Assembly (NCBI GenBank): GCA_018881555.1
Contig: JACAXG010000169.1
Location: forward strand, 833,069-897,068
Source of the DNA: Amblyornis subalaris
Lineage: Eukaryota > Chordata > Aves > Passeriformes > Ptilonorhynchidae
DNA length: 64,000 nt
Direction: 5' to 3'
The translations under genes and the position numbers were made by a program. This document shows positions 1 through 11,400 of the stretch, one piece after another. Each line of letters starts with the position of its first letter. The first letter of the stretch is position 1. The notes beneath the pieces were generated by a model. The model searched no databases and had not been told where the DNA came from. It saw nothing but the letters and a program-made list of their open reading frames with translations.

Positions 1-219
1 TGCTCCCGCAGAGCCCGTAGGCAGCGTTTTTAGGGAGATTCCCAATGGCCCGGGTGAGGGATTTGGGGGTTGCAGGAGCCATGCGCAGGCAGGGCAGCGA
101 TGGGGGGATGTCTCCGAGCAGCTCCTTGGCAGGGCACAGCAGCCTCTGGCTGCCAGCCCAGCTCCCAGAGNTCCCAGGCGTGGCCTGCAGCACCTGAGGT
201 GTTTGTGCCTTCCCTCCAG

Positions 220-3200
220 GCAGGAGAACAGCACCAAGGCCGAGCAGGTCTTTGCCGAGGTGTCCAAGGCCATTGGGGAGTACCCTGTGGATTTCCGCGG
301 AGCTCGGATCCTGACGGGGAGNGAGGAGGGCTCCTTTGGCTGGATCACGGTCAACTACCTGCTGGAGACACTCATCAAGGTTCCTCTCAGGGAGAGGGCA
401 GGGGAGGGGGGAGCAGGGAATATATCCCTGTCTGTTTTCCCTGTCAGGTTTCCTTATTCCCAGAGGAGACAAGATTGGAGTTTTGGGGCACTGGTCACCC
501 AGCTAAACATCGCCTGCGGCCATGGGCTGCAGACTCAACCCCATTAATGGGATTACCAGGATCTTTGTGTCCAGCTCAGCCTGGCCCTGTGCTGTCCTGT
601 GCTGACACATGGGTGGAATTTGGGATCACAGGGGTATTGCAGCAGTATCAGCCTCTGGATGANAGAGTTCCTTTTCCCCTCCTCAAAGTCTCTGGATTCC
701 AGCAGATGTGCAGCAGCCAAGAGGCCAAACCTCAGTGCTCCATGGAAATCTCTGTGGGTTGAGGAGGATGTGGGCAAGCAGGAGTAAAACAGGGAGTCGG
801 AAGCATGTGGAAGGTCCCTGTGGGGCTTCTGAGCCTGAAAATCCACGAGGGAAGGGAGTGGAACTGCGACTGCTACAGTTCGGCCTAACACTTGCTGTCT
901 GTTGGGCCAGTTCTCCTTTGCAGAGAAATGGGAACATCCCCAGGANGCCGAGGTTCTCGGGGCTCTGGACCTCGGCGGGGCCTCCACACAAATCACCTTC
1001 CAGCCCGGGGTCGCCGTGGAGGACAGGAACACGTCCGTGTTCTTCCGGCTGTACGGCACCAACTACTCCCTGTACAGCCACAGCTACCTGTGCTACGGGC
1101 AGACCCAGGCGCTGAAGATGCTGCTGGCAGCTCTGCACCAGGTACCGCGGCCACGGCCACGGGGGCTGCTCAGCCGCCTCCCCCTGCCCTGGAACGTGTG
1201 CCCCAGCAAGCCTGGGCACTCCTGTGGGTAAAGAGGTAGGGGATTGGGAGGGGCTTAGATTTCATCTACAGAACCAAGGAATTGCCTCCTTTGGGTGGAA
1301 GGCGGTGGTGGTTCCCGGGCAGGGCTCCCTTCTCCCCACATCTTGACTNGTAATGGCATTTTTNGTAATTTCCCAAGCCCACCTGTGTCCGTAGGTTTTT
1401 CCCTATCACCGTTTGCTTGCCCTTGCTCCATTTCTGCCCAGAGAGAGGTTTCCCAGCTGAGTCCCTGCACAACTGCCCTGGGACAGAGCCAGAGCCCCGT
1501 GCTGTGGGAGCCAGGGATGCTCAGGGAGCTCACAGGTGGGATGGATCCTTGGTCCTTCCTGGGCAGGGACCTGCAGGATGCAGTGGGGATGAGGCAAGAA
1601 GCTCCCATTGCAGGCAGAGTGCCCNCACTGCCCTCGGGAACAGCTGCCGTCCCCAGGTTTGGCAGTGCCATTGTCACCCCAGCACAGCTCCATGGAGGGG
1701 GTGACAGCAGGACCGGCAAAAGCCGAGGGCAGGTTGGTCATGCAAAGGATGGGTCCTGCTTCTCCTCAAACCCTCCCGGGGTCCNGGTGCTGCTGTCTGG
1801 GATGGGCTGTGGGAAGGGTCTCAGTGGCATCCCAGCCCCACTAACGGCTCCGTCTCTCTCCAGGCCAGCCCGAGTGCCCAGATCTCGCACCCCTGCTACC
1901 CCCAGGGCTACCAGGAGAACATGACCGTGGCAGAGCTGTACGACAGCCCCTGCGTGCGTGCGCCGAGCTCAGCCAGCCCCAGCCACGTGCTCACGGTGAC
2001 GGGGACAGGGGACCCAGCCGCGTGTGGCACGGCCGTGCAGAGACTCTTCAACTTCAGCTGCGGGGCGCAGTGGCCGTGCGGGTTCAACGGGGTGTATCAG
2101 CCCCCCGTGCGGGGACAGTTCTTNGTAAGGAGCCTCTGGCCCCGCGGTTGTGGGGGAGGATGGGANTTTGGGGCACAAACCCAGGAAAAACACTATAGGA
2201 GAGAGTCTGAATAGTTCCAGCCCTGAGAGCTGGGATGTGCCTGACGCAGGGTGCTGACCCCCGTGCCAGGCAGCCCCAGACCTCTGCTCTCCCAGTGCCA
2301 GTCCCTGTCCCTGTGGCAGCATTCCCAGGCTCCCTCCTGCTGGGTCCCTGGCAGCACCTTGCAGTGCTAGGGGGTGGGGAGTGTCATTGGCGTGGGTGTT
2401 CCACTAATCTGTCGCCTTTGGTCTCAAACCCCCACAGGCCTTTTCGGCGTTTTATCACACCCTTCACTTTCTGAACTTGACGGGAGGGCAGTCCCTGAGC
2501 TCGGTCAATGCCACCATCATACAGTTCTGTGCCAGCAGCTGGGAGCAGGTGAGATTCTGCACAGGAGTTCATTTCACCTGGCATTGGGCAGCCTGAAGGC
2601 TCATCCACTGCCCATCCTNTGCTGCAGACAGCTGGAGAGANCTGGGAGGAGCACAGTGGTCTCTGGACCTGGAGGGAGATGGGAGAGCAGCCTGTAGCCT
2701 GGTTCTCCTTGCTCTCCTGGTCTTTGCTCCCAGCTGCAGTGAGGGGCTGTTCCCCAGTGTGGGCACACCAAGCACTGCTCCGTGTTCAGCCTCCCCCTCT
2801 TCTCCCACCTCTGCAGGTGCAGAAGTTGTTCCCCACGGCGAGCAGGACCCAGCTCCGTGACNCCTGCACAGCCAGCTCCTACATCCTCACCCTTCTCTGG
2901 CAAGGCTACAAATTCAACCACACAACGTGGCCTAACATCCACTTNGTCCGGCAGGTAGGAGAGTGCCCGGCAGCGCCAGCTTCCACACTTNGTGGAAGTT
3001 CGTGCCCACCCTGCTGCTGCCCCCGCCTGACGGGGCACAGGGCATACCAGGGCAGCACAGCCCCACTGCCCATACCCAGGGCAGCTCTTGAGCTACACTC
3101 ACACAGCTGCTGGGACATCTGGCCTGGCCTTCTATGCTTTCCCNCAGTTTATCTCCCTAACGGGGCCTCTGCAGCCCAAGGTGGGCACAGATGTGGTGAT

Positions 3201-3501
3201 TGTAGAGCAGGACCTGGGGGTGCAGGGTTTTCTCTAGCTTGCCTGGGACTTTGCAGCCTTTCCCATCCCTGTTCCCCCTCTGTCTGCACAGGTTGCTAAC
3301 GTAGATGTGGGCTGGACTCTGGGCTACATGCTCAACCTCACCAACATGATTCCCTCGGAGCGTCCCCNGGCAGTCATAGGGCTCCAGAGAAGCATCTGGA
3401 CAGCAGCCACAGTTCTCCTGGCCATCATGCTCCTCCTCACCTTCTGCCTGCTCACAGCCATGAGCTGCCAGACAAACTCCTTGGGCTATGAGCGTCTGTA
3501 G
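220..3501 (+). CDS. ENTPD8: Ectonucleoside triphosphate diphosphohydrolase 8-like, 3' part (six coding exons)
   Basis: Cell-surface NTPDase that hydrolyses extracellular nucleoside tri- and diphosphates. Visible coding exons are 220-379, 911-1141, 1864-2124, 2438-2548, 2817-2954 and 3292-3501, each with AG acceptor and GT donor, stop TAG at 3499-3501. The 5' exons carrying the N-terminal membrane anchor and apyrase regions 1 and 2 lie off the left edge. Seen here: apyrase region 3 ([16 protein letters not shown], codon 109 of the fragment has an N), region 4 ([14 protein letters not shown]), region 5 ([17 protein letters not shown]), then one C-terminal membrane segment and a short cytosolic tail ending GYERL. 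Several N-glycosylation sequons occur (NST, NTS, NYS, NMT, NFS, NLT, NAT, NHT). Exon lengths 160, 231, 261, 111, 138, 210 match the neighbouring copy (160, 234, 273, 111, 138, 183); if the missing exons equal those of that copy, the protein would be 500 aa. The [13 protein letters not shown] and FHFLNLT stretches favour ENTPD8 over ENTPD2. No disabling change seen. Confidence 0.9.
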
Positions 3502-4389
3502 CAGCGCTGGCTCTAGAGGCTGCCGAGGCCACTGAGTCCTGCTGCCACACCTCTGCAAGGAGCTGCTTTCTGGGAATCACCCCTGTGTGCCCAGGGGCCA
3601 TGGACTTGTCCTGGGGGGCCCCGCGTCCTGGCCTGGTGAGCTGGAACTGGCACAGGCTGTAAAACATCCTCCCCACAGCTGTGTGCTCTGCCGTGTTCCT
3701 TTCCCTGTGCTGGNTGGAGATGCTCCAGGAGGGANGGCTGGGCCATGTGGGGCAGGGGCTCAGCACTGGGGCCTGGGACCACAGTGCTNTGGGGTGGCTG
3801 GAGATGGGGGGCCGGGTGGGTCTGGCAGCAGTGGGGCCTGCCCACAGCAGAAGCCCCGAGTGGGGCACACGTGTCCTGCCCTCTCCCAGGGCCAGGGTCT
3901 GCATCGCCCCCGGCCAGCAGCAGCTCCTGGGGCTGTGGCACTGGGGCTGTGTGGGACACTGGCCTGGCAGACAGGACTCNGGCTCTGCCCAGGACTGGGG
4001 AGCCCTGTGAGGGAGGGGATGACACAGCGCTCTGCTCTCCTCCATGAGGTTCCTCTCCGGTCCAGCTGCACCCCGTGCCCCATGCCTGGCAGACAGCTCA
4101 TCCTTCCTTTCCAGCACACAGCGTGGTTTGGGAATACTGCTGGGACATGTCAGAGGCAGCTCCAGGGCCCCCCTTACATTNCTGGGGAGTCCCACTGGCA
4201 GCCAAGTGACGGGTCAGGTGAGACACCCTCCTTTCAGAAGGAAAAGGCCTGTCCTCGTGCCCTCCTGCCCTGTCCAAGGCCCAGCAGACATCTCAGGGTC
4301 TCCAAGGACATCTCCCATAGATCTGAGCAATGTTGCCTCTCCCCTGAGTCTCCGTCATCATCACCAGCCCTGACCTGGGAGACGGAAGG
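3502..4389 (+). other. Probable 3' UTR of the + strand ENTPD8-like gene
   Basis: This stretch follows the stop codon and runs to the first AATAAA. It contains no splice-consistent coding sequence or recognisable protein similarity in any frame. It is inferred to be 3' UTR only from its position between stop codon and poly(A) signal. Confidence 0.5.
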
Positions 4390-4395
4390 AATAAA
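4390..4395 (+). terminator. Poly(A) signal AATAAA, + strand ENTPD8-like gene
   Basis: AATAAA hexamer, the first on the + strand after the stop codon at 3501, in a locally AT-richer segment. The cleavage site would be 10-30 bases downstream. Assigned by position only. Confidence 0.5.
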
Positions 4396-4738
4396 ANCAG
4401 AACTATTTGGGAGCAAAGTAACACTTCCCCACACGCTGCCTTTTACAATGTTTATCTGGATGACGAGAGCTGTGAGGTGCCCAGCATTCCACAGGGACAC
4501 CAAAGGTCTGCTCCTTGCTGTGGGAACGCCAATAACGACATGAATCATGCACAGGGCAGATAAAAACGAGCAGAACCAAAGGTAAAGGCTGGGACACAGC
4601 CGTGGGCAGGACCCAGCTCAGCCACGTACAGGGCAGGACTCACAGCCTGCTGGAGCCTCATCCTGACACCCATGGGGTTCAGGCCTTCTGCTGGTGGGAC
4701 AGTGCTGTCTCCAGGAAGGCACCCAGGAACATCAGTCC

Positions 4739-4744
4739 TTTATT
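4739..4744 (-). terminator. Poly(A) signal AATAAA, - strand ENTPD8
   Basis: The plus strand reads TTTATT, so the minus strand has AATAAA about 700 bases beyond the stop codon of the minus-strand ENTPD8 gene (stop at 5441-5443). Together with 4390-4395 it shows the two convergent genes end within roughly 350 bases of each other. Confidence 0.55.
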
Positions 4745-4756
4745 CCAGGTGAAAAG

Positions 4757-4840
4757 GAGGATGATGAGATGAGATGAGATGTGATGAGGAGATGACATGA
4801 CATGACATGACATGACATGATGAGATGATGAGGTGAGATG
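4757..4840. repeat. Pentanucleotide microsatellite (GATGA/CATGA)n
   Basis: Imperfect tandem array: GATGA-type units grade into perfect CATGA units around 4796-4820 and then back to GATGA-type units. It sits at the 3' end of the minus-strand ENTPD8 transcription unit, just upstream (in plus coordinates) of its poly(A) signal. Confidence 0.85.
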
Positions 4841-5440
4841 GACTCTCTGGAGGGGCATGGACCACACTTCTGACTTGGGATGCTCAGTTTTCCTGCTCTC
4901 TCCAAGACCATCTCCACAAGCCCAAGCTGGAGGGCCCCCACAGGGCCAGCTGGGGTACCACAGAGCCCTGCATCCCTCAGGCTGGCAGACCTGCCAGGGA
5001 CCCGCTGGCTGTTGGTGGCTGTGGTCAGATCTGGCATTGCCTGGAGCACCCTGTCCCCAGGTGCCTGCAGCGTGCTCCACCTGTCTGGCACTGGGGAGCT
5101 CTCCCACGGCCAGGCTGGCTCTCCATGGCCCCACGTGCCAGCCTGTGGGATGGAGCCGTGTCTGTAACAGGCAGAGCAGNGAGAGGAGCCAGACAGGCGT
5201 GGCTGGGGCTTCTGCAGGCTGATCCCATCGGGTGTCCGTGGGCTCCTCTGGAAGCCTCACAGAGTGCCTGTCTGCATGCTTGGGGCCAGACCCCAGTTCT
5301 GTGGAGATGTGGAGATGAATGTGCTGAGCAGCANAGACCCAGCCCCTGGCTGCCAGTCCTGCAGGCAGGAGCACAGGGACCCCAGCACGGCCCCGCAGCC
5401 CTGGTCCATCCCCACTGGGCTCCCAAACACAGCCAGGCTC

Positions 5441-8400
5441 CTACACCCACAGCAGCAGGAGCAGGGCAGCGAGCCCCAAGACCAGGGTGAGGATGATGAA
5501 GGTGATGGCCGCAGCCCACAGGGAAGGCCTGTGCCCCTTCACCCTGGCTGGAGCCTCCGGCGGGATCATGTTGGTGAGGTTCAGCATGTACCCCAGCGTC
5601 CAGCCCACGTCGGTGCTCCCCGCCTGCCCCAGGAGAGAGGGAACGGGGAATTAGCCCTGCAGGAAAGCCACTGATGCCACAGAGCCACCCACTCCTGCTC
5701 AGCCCAAACGGGGTGCAGCAGGAGCTGCCCCCACACCAGTGCCACACAGGGATGGGGGCAGGCAGCGCTCTCTGGACCATGGCTTCTGCAGAACCCCAAC
5801 ACAGGGTCTGCCCCACACAGCACCCCAACACAGGGATGGGCTCTCCCCCATCACCCCAGTGCAGGGGCTGGTGAGCTACAGTGGGAAACCCCTGGCAGCT
5901 GCCGCAGGAGGTGAGGTCTGTCTTTCACAGGGTTTGTCCCTTCCCAGCACCCCAACATGGGGCTGGCTCNCCCCCAGCCCTGCCTCTGCTCCCCCTCACA
6001 GGCTGGGAGTGCTGCCCACCTTCATCTGGAAGAAGATGTTGTTCCAGCTGGTCTCATTGAACTTGTAGGCGTCGAGGAGGAGGGTGAGGATGTAGTTGGC
6101 GTTGGCGCAGTATTTGGGCAGTCGCTTGGGATTCTCTGTAGGGTAGCTGGAAGATAACTGGGGTAGGGAATGTTTGGGGATGAAGGGAAGTTATTCACAT
6201 GCAATTTCTGTGCAGAGACAAAGCCCTGAAATGTGCTGCCTGAGTGCAAGTGGCTCAGTCACCAGCATCCAGAAAAAGACTTCTGGACCAGGCAGGGATT
6301 TTGGATATGTCTCTACAGGGAGTGCACGAGTCCTCTGGGGAGGATTTACTCCCCATGGAAACAGAGGGACATATAGTGGCTCCTCCTGCCCTAAATTCTC
6401 CCGTCTCAGCCTCCTCATGCAAGTGGCTCCTGCTCTCTGCCCCATGGTGGTGCTGGCACATCTCTGGGCCTTATCCGCCCCCATTTGTTGCCCAGAGAAG
6501 CTGTGGATGCCCCATCACTGGAAGTTTCAAGGCCAGGTTGGATAGGCTTGGAGCAACCTGCTCATTCAGGGGGGTGGAACAAGATGAGCCTTCCAACCCA
6601 AACCAGTCTGGGATTCAATGATTCCATGATTTGACTCATCTCCAGAGTGGTACCAGCAGCTGGCTCTACTCCCACCATCCTCCCATGCTACACACCCACC
6701 TCCATCCCCTTCCCCATCTCCATCCCCAGCTCCTGTGCTGGAGATGAGATCTTGCTGCCCTTTCCCAAGGGTGATGAGCAAGGAGTGGCTGCAGAACAGT
6801 CCCAGCCCCACACAGCTCAGGGATGGCTCTGCNGTGTAGGGCACAGCTCAGAACCAGGGAGCCTTGCTCTGGAGGGATCCCCACTCCCCTGCCCACACCC
6901 CAGGACCTCTTTGCCTGTGAAGCTTCCACACGGCCTCCATCCTGAGGTACGTACATCCTCCCAGCTCCTCGTGCAGAGCCCCTCGATGGCCTCCCTGACC
7001 ACGGCCAGTGGCTGCCCCTCCGTCAGGTTCAGGAACTTGAAGTTATAGTAAAAGGCAGAGAAGGCCTGGGAGGCAAGAGACAGAAACACTGGTGAGCTGC
7101 AGTGGGGAAACCCCAGCAGCTGCAGCAGGAGTTTGTGGGGTTTGTTCACAGGGTTTGTCCCACCCCATGTAGTCCCAGGGCATCTTTGCCCCTGTCCCAG
7201 CAGATGATGGGCTGGGGGTTGGTGCCTGCTGGTGACAGCAGCACAGCCAGCGCAGGCAGAGCCTTGCCTGAAGGCTGCTGTTAAACTCCTGGGTTTTTAC
7301 CAAAAGCTTGGTTGGGTAAAAGCTTTGTTTTGACAAACACCTGTTTTATTAACTACCCACGGGAGTGTCCAAGGCCAGGCTGGACGGGGCTTGGAGCAAC
7401 CTGGTCTAGTGGAAGATGTCCCTGCCCACGGCAGGGGCATGGAACAAGGTGAGCTTTAAGGTCCCTTCCAACCCAAACCAGTCTGGGATTCCATGATTAT
7501 CAACATGGTCCCATTTGGAGATTTGGCCGGAAAACCAGCCAGCAGCAGTCCCTAGTTTACCCTCAGGCAGTGGTAATTAGGGAGCTTCTTGCCCCTGTTC
7601 CCTGCAGGGAGCTGGCAGTGCCATGGGGCTGTGGGGACACCCCGAGAAGCTCTTCCGTGGAGGGGGCAGGGCGGATTTGCCTTACAATGAACTGCCCCCG
7701 GAGCGGGGGCTGGTAGACGCCGTCNAAGGTGCAGTCCTGGCTCTGGCCACACGCCGAGAAGTTGAAGAGCTTCCTGAGGGCTGCCAGGCAGGCGCTGGCA
7801 TCGCCGCTGCCCTCCAGGGTGGCGTTGGNGTCGCGCGGGGGCAGGCGGGGGTCGCTGCCGGCGGTGCAGGGGCTGGCGCGGAACGAGGACAGCGGGACAG
7901 TCTCGTTGTAGCCCTTTGGGTAGCAGGGGTGGGGGACTCGTGTGCTGGGGGACGACTCCTGGGGACAGCAAAATGCAGCTGCAGNCTCCTGAGACCCTCC
8001 TGACAGCGTTTAGACACACCAGCATCCCCCCAAAGCCACAGGCACCGGCATCGCCCAACTCCTCCGCAGGGAAAGACCCTCCTGTGTGTTCAGGCCCGTG
8101 TCTTGTTGGCCGTTGGCACTCCCAGCCTGAGCCCAGCANTAATTCTCACTCTGCTTTGTCTCATCCCCTCTCCCATGGAGAAACTCTTGCAGTTTCAGGA
8201 ACCCAGCATGTCTCTGCCCTGGCCAGCAGGATCATTTCTGGGGACATGCAAAGTCCTCTCCACCCAGCTCTAGCTCTGGCTCTAGCTCCAACCCCATCCA
8301 GGGTCACCACCTGGGACCTTCCCGGCCATACAGCAAAGGCAAACCCTTCTGGCTCACCAAGGCTGCTCTGCTGGCAAGGTGCAGCTCCATGAGGATGCTC

Positions 8401-11400
8401 TTCACATCTGACCTTCCAAAAAATGACCTGAGAAAGATCTTTGGTTCACGTTTCTCAAGTCCATGGAGTCACAGAGCAGCTGAGGTTTGGGGGAGCTATA
8501 GGTTCCCTGTGCCAACCCCCTCATTAACGCCTGACCAACTAGAGCAGGTTGCTCACAGCCTCGTCCCATCAGGTCCTGAGGATCTCCAGGGAAGATGACT
8601 CTNCAGAATTTCTGGGTCCTATTCCTATATCTGACCATTCCCATTGGGGAAAACTTTTCCCCTTCATCAGGCTGGAAACTCAGATGTTCTAGATTCTGCC
8701 CCTTGACTCTTGTCCTGGCACTTTGCACCTCTGAGAAGAGCCTGGTCCTGAATTTTTGAACGCTCCATGTACAGCAAGAAAATCTCTCCTAAACTGCCCT
8801 TTTTGACATTTTCCCCATCCCTGGAAGTGTCCAAGGCCAGGTTGGATAGCGATTGGAATAATCTGGTCTAGTGGAAGGTGTCCCTGCCCATGGCAGTGGG
8901 GTGGAACAGGTGAGCTTTAAAGTCCCTTCCAACCCAAACCAGCCTGGGATCCCATGATGTCCATGCTCCTCTCCACATTTGCCCTGCCATGCTCCAAGGA
9001 GCCTGTCCTTGCTCTCAGTCCTTGCTGATGCCTCTCTGGAAGAGCCTTGCCTGTCCCTAGTTTGTGCATTAGCAGGTCTGTGGTTGGCATCACGAGACCA
9101 CAGGCCAATTACCCCTCAGCTCCTCTCACCGCAATTAATTCCTTCGCCAGCCGCTTCAGCATCTCGTTCTGCCCGTAACAGAGGTAGCTGTGGGTGTAGA
9201 TGTTGTAGCTGTACCCGTACAGGGTGAACTCAGAGGCTTCATTCTGGCTCATCGCTGAACCTTNGGGCATGAAGGTGATTTGAGTGGATGCTCCTCCGAG
9301 ATCCAGTGCCCCNAAAATGTTGGCTGCCTCCGGACGGAGCCACGTGTGTGCTTTGGGGGAGTACTGCCAGGGAGAGACAGGAGAGGAGGAGGAGTANGAC
9401 ATGGCTGGGCTGACATCCCCTGAGCAGAATTCTCATCCCACTGAAGACAACAGGATTTTGTTACTAAATTCAATGGATATTCAGTTATTTCTGTGTGTGA
9501 GGCCCCGCCACCCTCCCTGTCCGGCCAGCCTGGATATTTATCAGAGCCCGGACAGAGGTGGAACTCTCTGATGGTCAGTAGGTGCTCACGTGCTGTGTCT
9601 CACCTGGCTCTGAGTCACTGGCCCCAGACCAAAGGGCTGGTGGGGCCTGGCTTGGGGGCCTGGCCTCGCCGAGGAGGCTGCGGAGGTGCTGGTGCAAGGG
9701 GAGGGATTTCTACCCAGGAATCCTCCCACAGGAGCCTGGCACTGCCAGCACCGCACTGAGCTGTGGCAGGGCTGGGACAGAGCTTTGGTCTGAGCTGCCT
9801 TCAGACAGGCACATTGAACCAGAACTGGAGTCTGCCGGCACCACAGGGAGATGGAGATTCCCAGGGCAGGGANACAAAGCCCAGCACGTTCCCACTGGGC
9901 TGTGCTGACCTCGCTGTCCCCGAGAGACCCTCCGTCCACATGGCGTGGAGATTGCCCTGAGCTCTTAACAGACACGCCCATTCCTGAGTTCTCCCTCCTC
10001 ACGCACTCTGGGCAAGCCAGAGGATAAGTGTCTCCTTCCCCTAGATCATTCCCAAAAGCCTCTAACCCTGACCTCTCCTGTGCTAAGCAAGCTTAAGGAA
10101 AATCANAAAAGCAGTATTAGCAAAGGAGTGGGCATTGCACCCTCCTCCCACCTTGGTGAAGGAGTCCAGCAGGTAGTTGATGGTGATCCAGCCATAAGCN
10201 CCCTCCTCCTCTCCCGTAAGGATCCGAGCCCCTTTGAAAGCCACAGGGTACTCCTGCATNGTTTTAGCGACCTCGGCCAGGACTTGCTCTGCTGCTGAGC
10301 TGTTCTGTTCCCTAGAAGGGACGCAAAGGTCAGGACACATACCCAGCTACACCAGAGGAAACACAAGGAAACACTCTGGTTCTCTCCCAGTTTCAGAAAG
10401 TCCCAGTTTTTGCAACAAGCAGTCAGTTTGANAGGGTATTTCCTGCTACATGGCTTATCAGAGCTGCTCGTATGGAGTCTAGGCTTGGCATTACAAATCT
10501 AGGAGCAGCAGCAACCTCTTCCCTCCAGTGCAGCTCGATCCCAGTCACCCAGAGGTTTCCCAGGCCACCCTAAGTATCATCACAGTGCTGAGGGCCAGAG
10601 GGGGTTGTGCTGAAAAGCATGGATTTAAACATCACCCACTGGCTGTGCCCAAGGCAGGGCTGGTTGCTGAGCTCCAGGGGGACTTTTGGGAAGGTTCCAG
10701 CCTNGTTTCAGACCTCTCAGTGGGGAAGATGTCTCAGGGCTGTTCTTGCTCTCTGAAGCAAGAAACCCTCAGGCCAAGGCCCGGCTCCTTCCCAGGTCTG
10801 ATTGCCAGGGCACAGAAATAACGAGAGATATCTGCAGCCATAAAACCAAGAGCCATGAAATGAAGGCTGGCATTTAAAGAGAGTTAATATGGGCTGGGGA
10901 AAGGTAAGGACAGGACCTGCAGCCCCTCGTTGCCTCCTGCCTCTGCCCCACTCGCCCACCAGCACCCATCCACCTGGGCACGTGGCACATCTCCTGCTGG
11001 CATCTCAACTCCCTTGTTTTCCAGGAATAATGAAGAGCAAACAGAGCTCTGAGAAGCATTTCTTGCTTGGAACTGGGCATGCAGCGCCACCGTGGGATGT
11101 GGGCTCCGAGGATGCCAACAGACATTGCCCAGAGGCCATTGCTCNGGACAGTTTAGCCATCCCTGTGTCCCCACCAGGCTGCCTCTTCCCCTTCTCCCCA
11201 CGCCCATCACTTGCTCATGGCAGTGTGGGAGCTGGGGTCCTGGCCCTGTGCAGGACACTGCCCTGGCAGTGGCTCTTTGCAGCTTTGTCACTGCTGTCAC
11301 CCCCGCCCCACAGCCGTACCTCAGTAGCCTCATGCCAGCCGTTGCTCCAAGATAAGCTGGGACATCGCTCTGCCTCGCAGCAGGAACAGCCTTCAGGGCT

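Noticed and set aside
220..3501. Assignment of the + strand gene to ENTPD2
   Set aside because: The [15 protein letters not shown] and NATIIQFC segments follow the ENTPD8 pattern rather than the ENTPD2 one, and the exon lengths match the adjacent ENTPD8. Paralogue assignment still deserves a tree.
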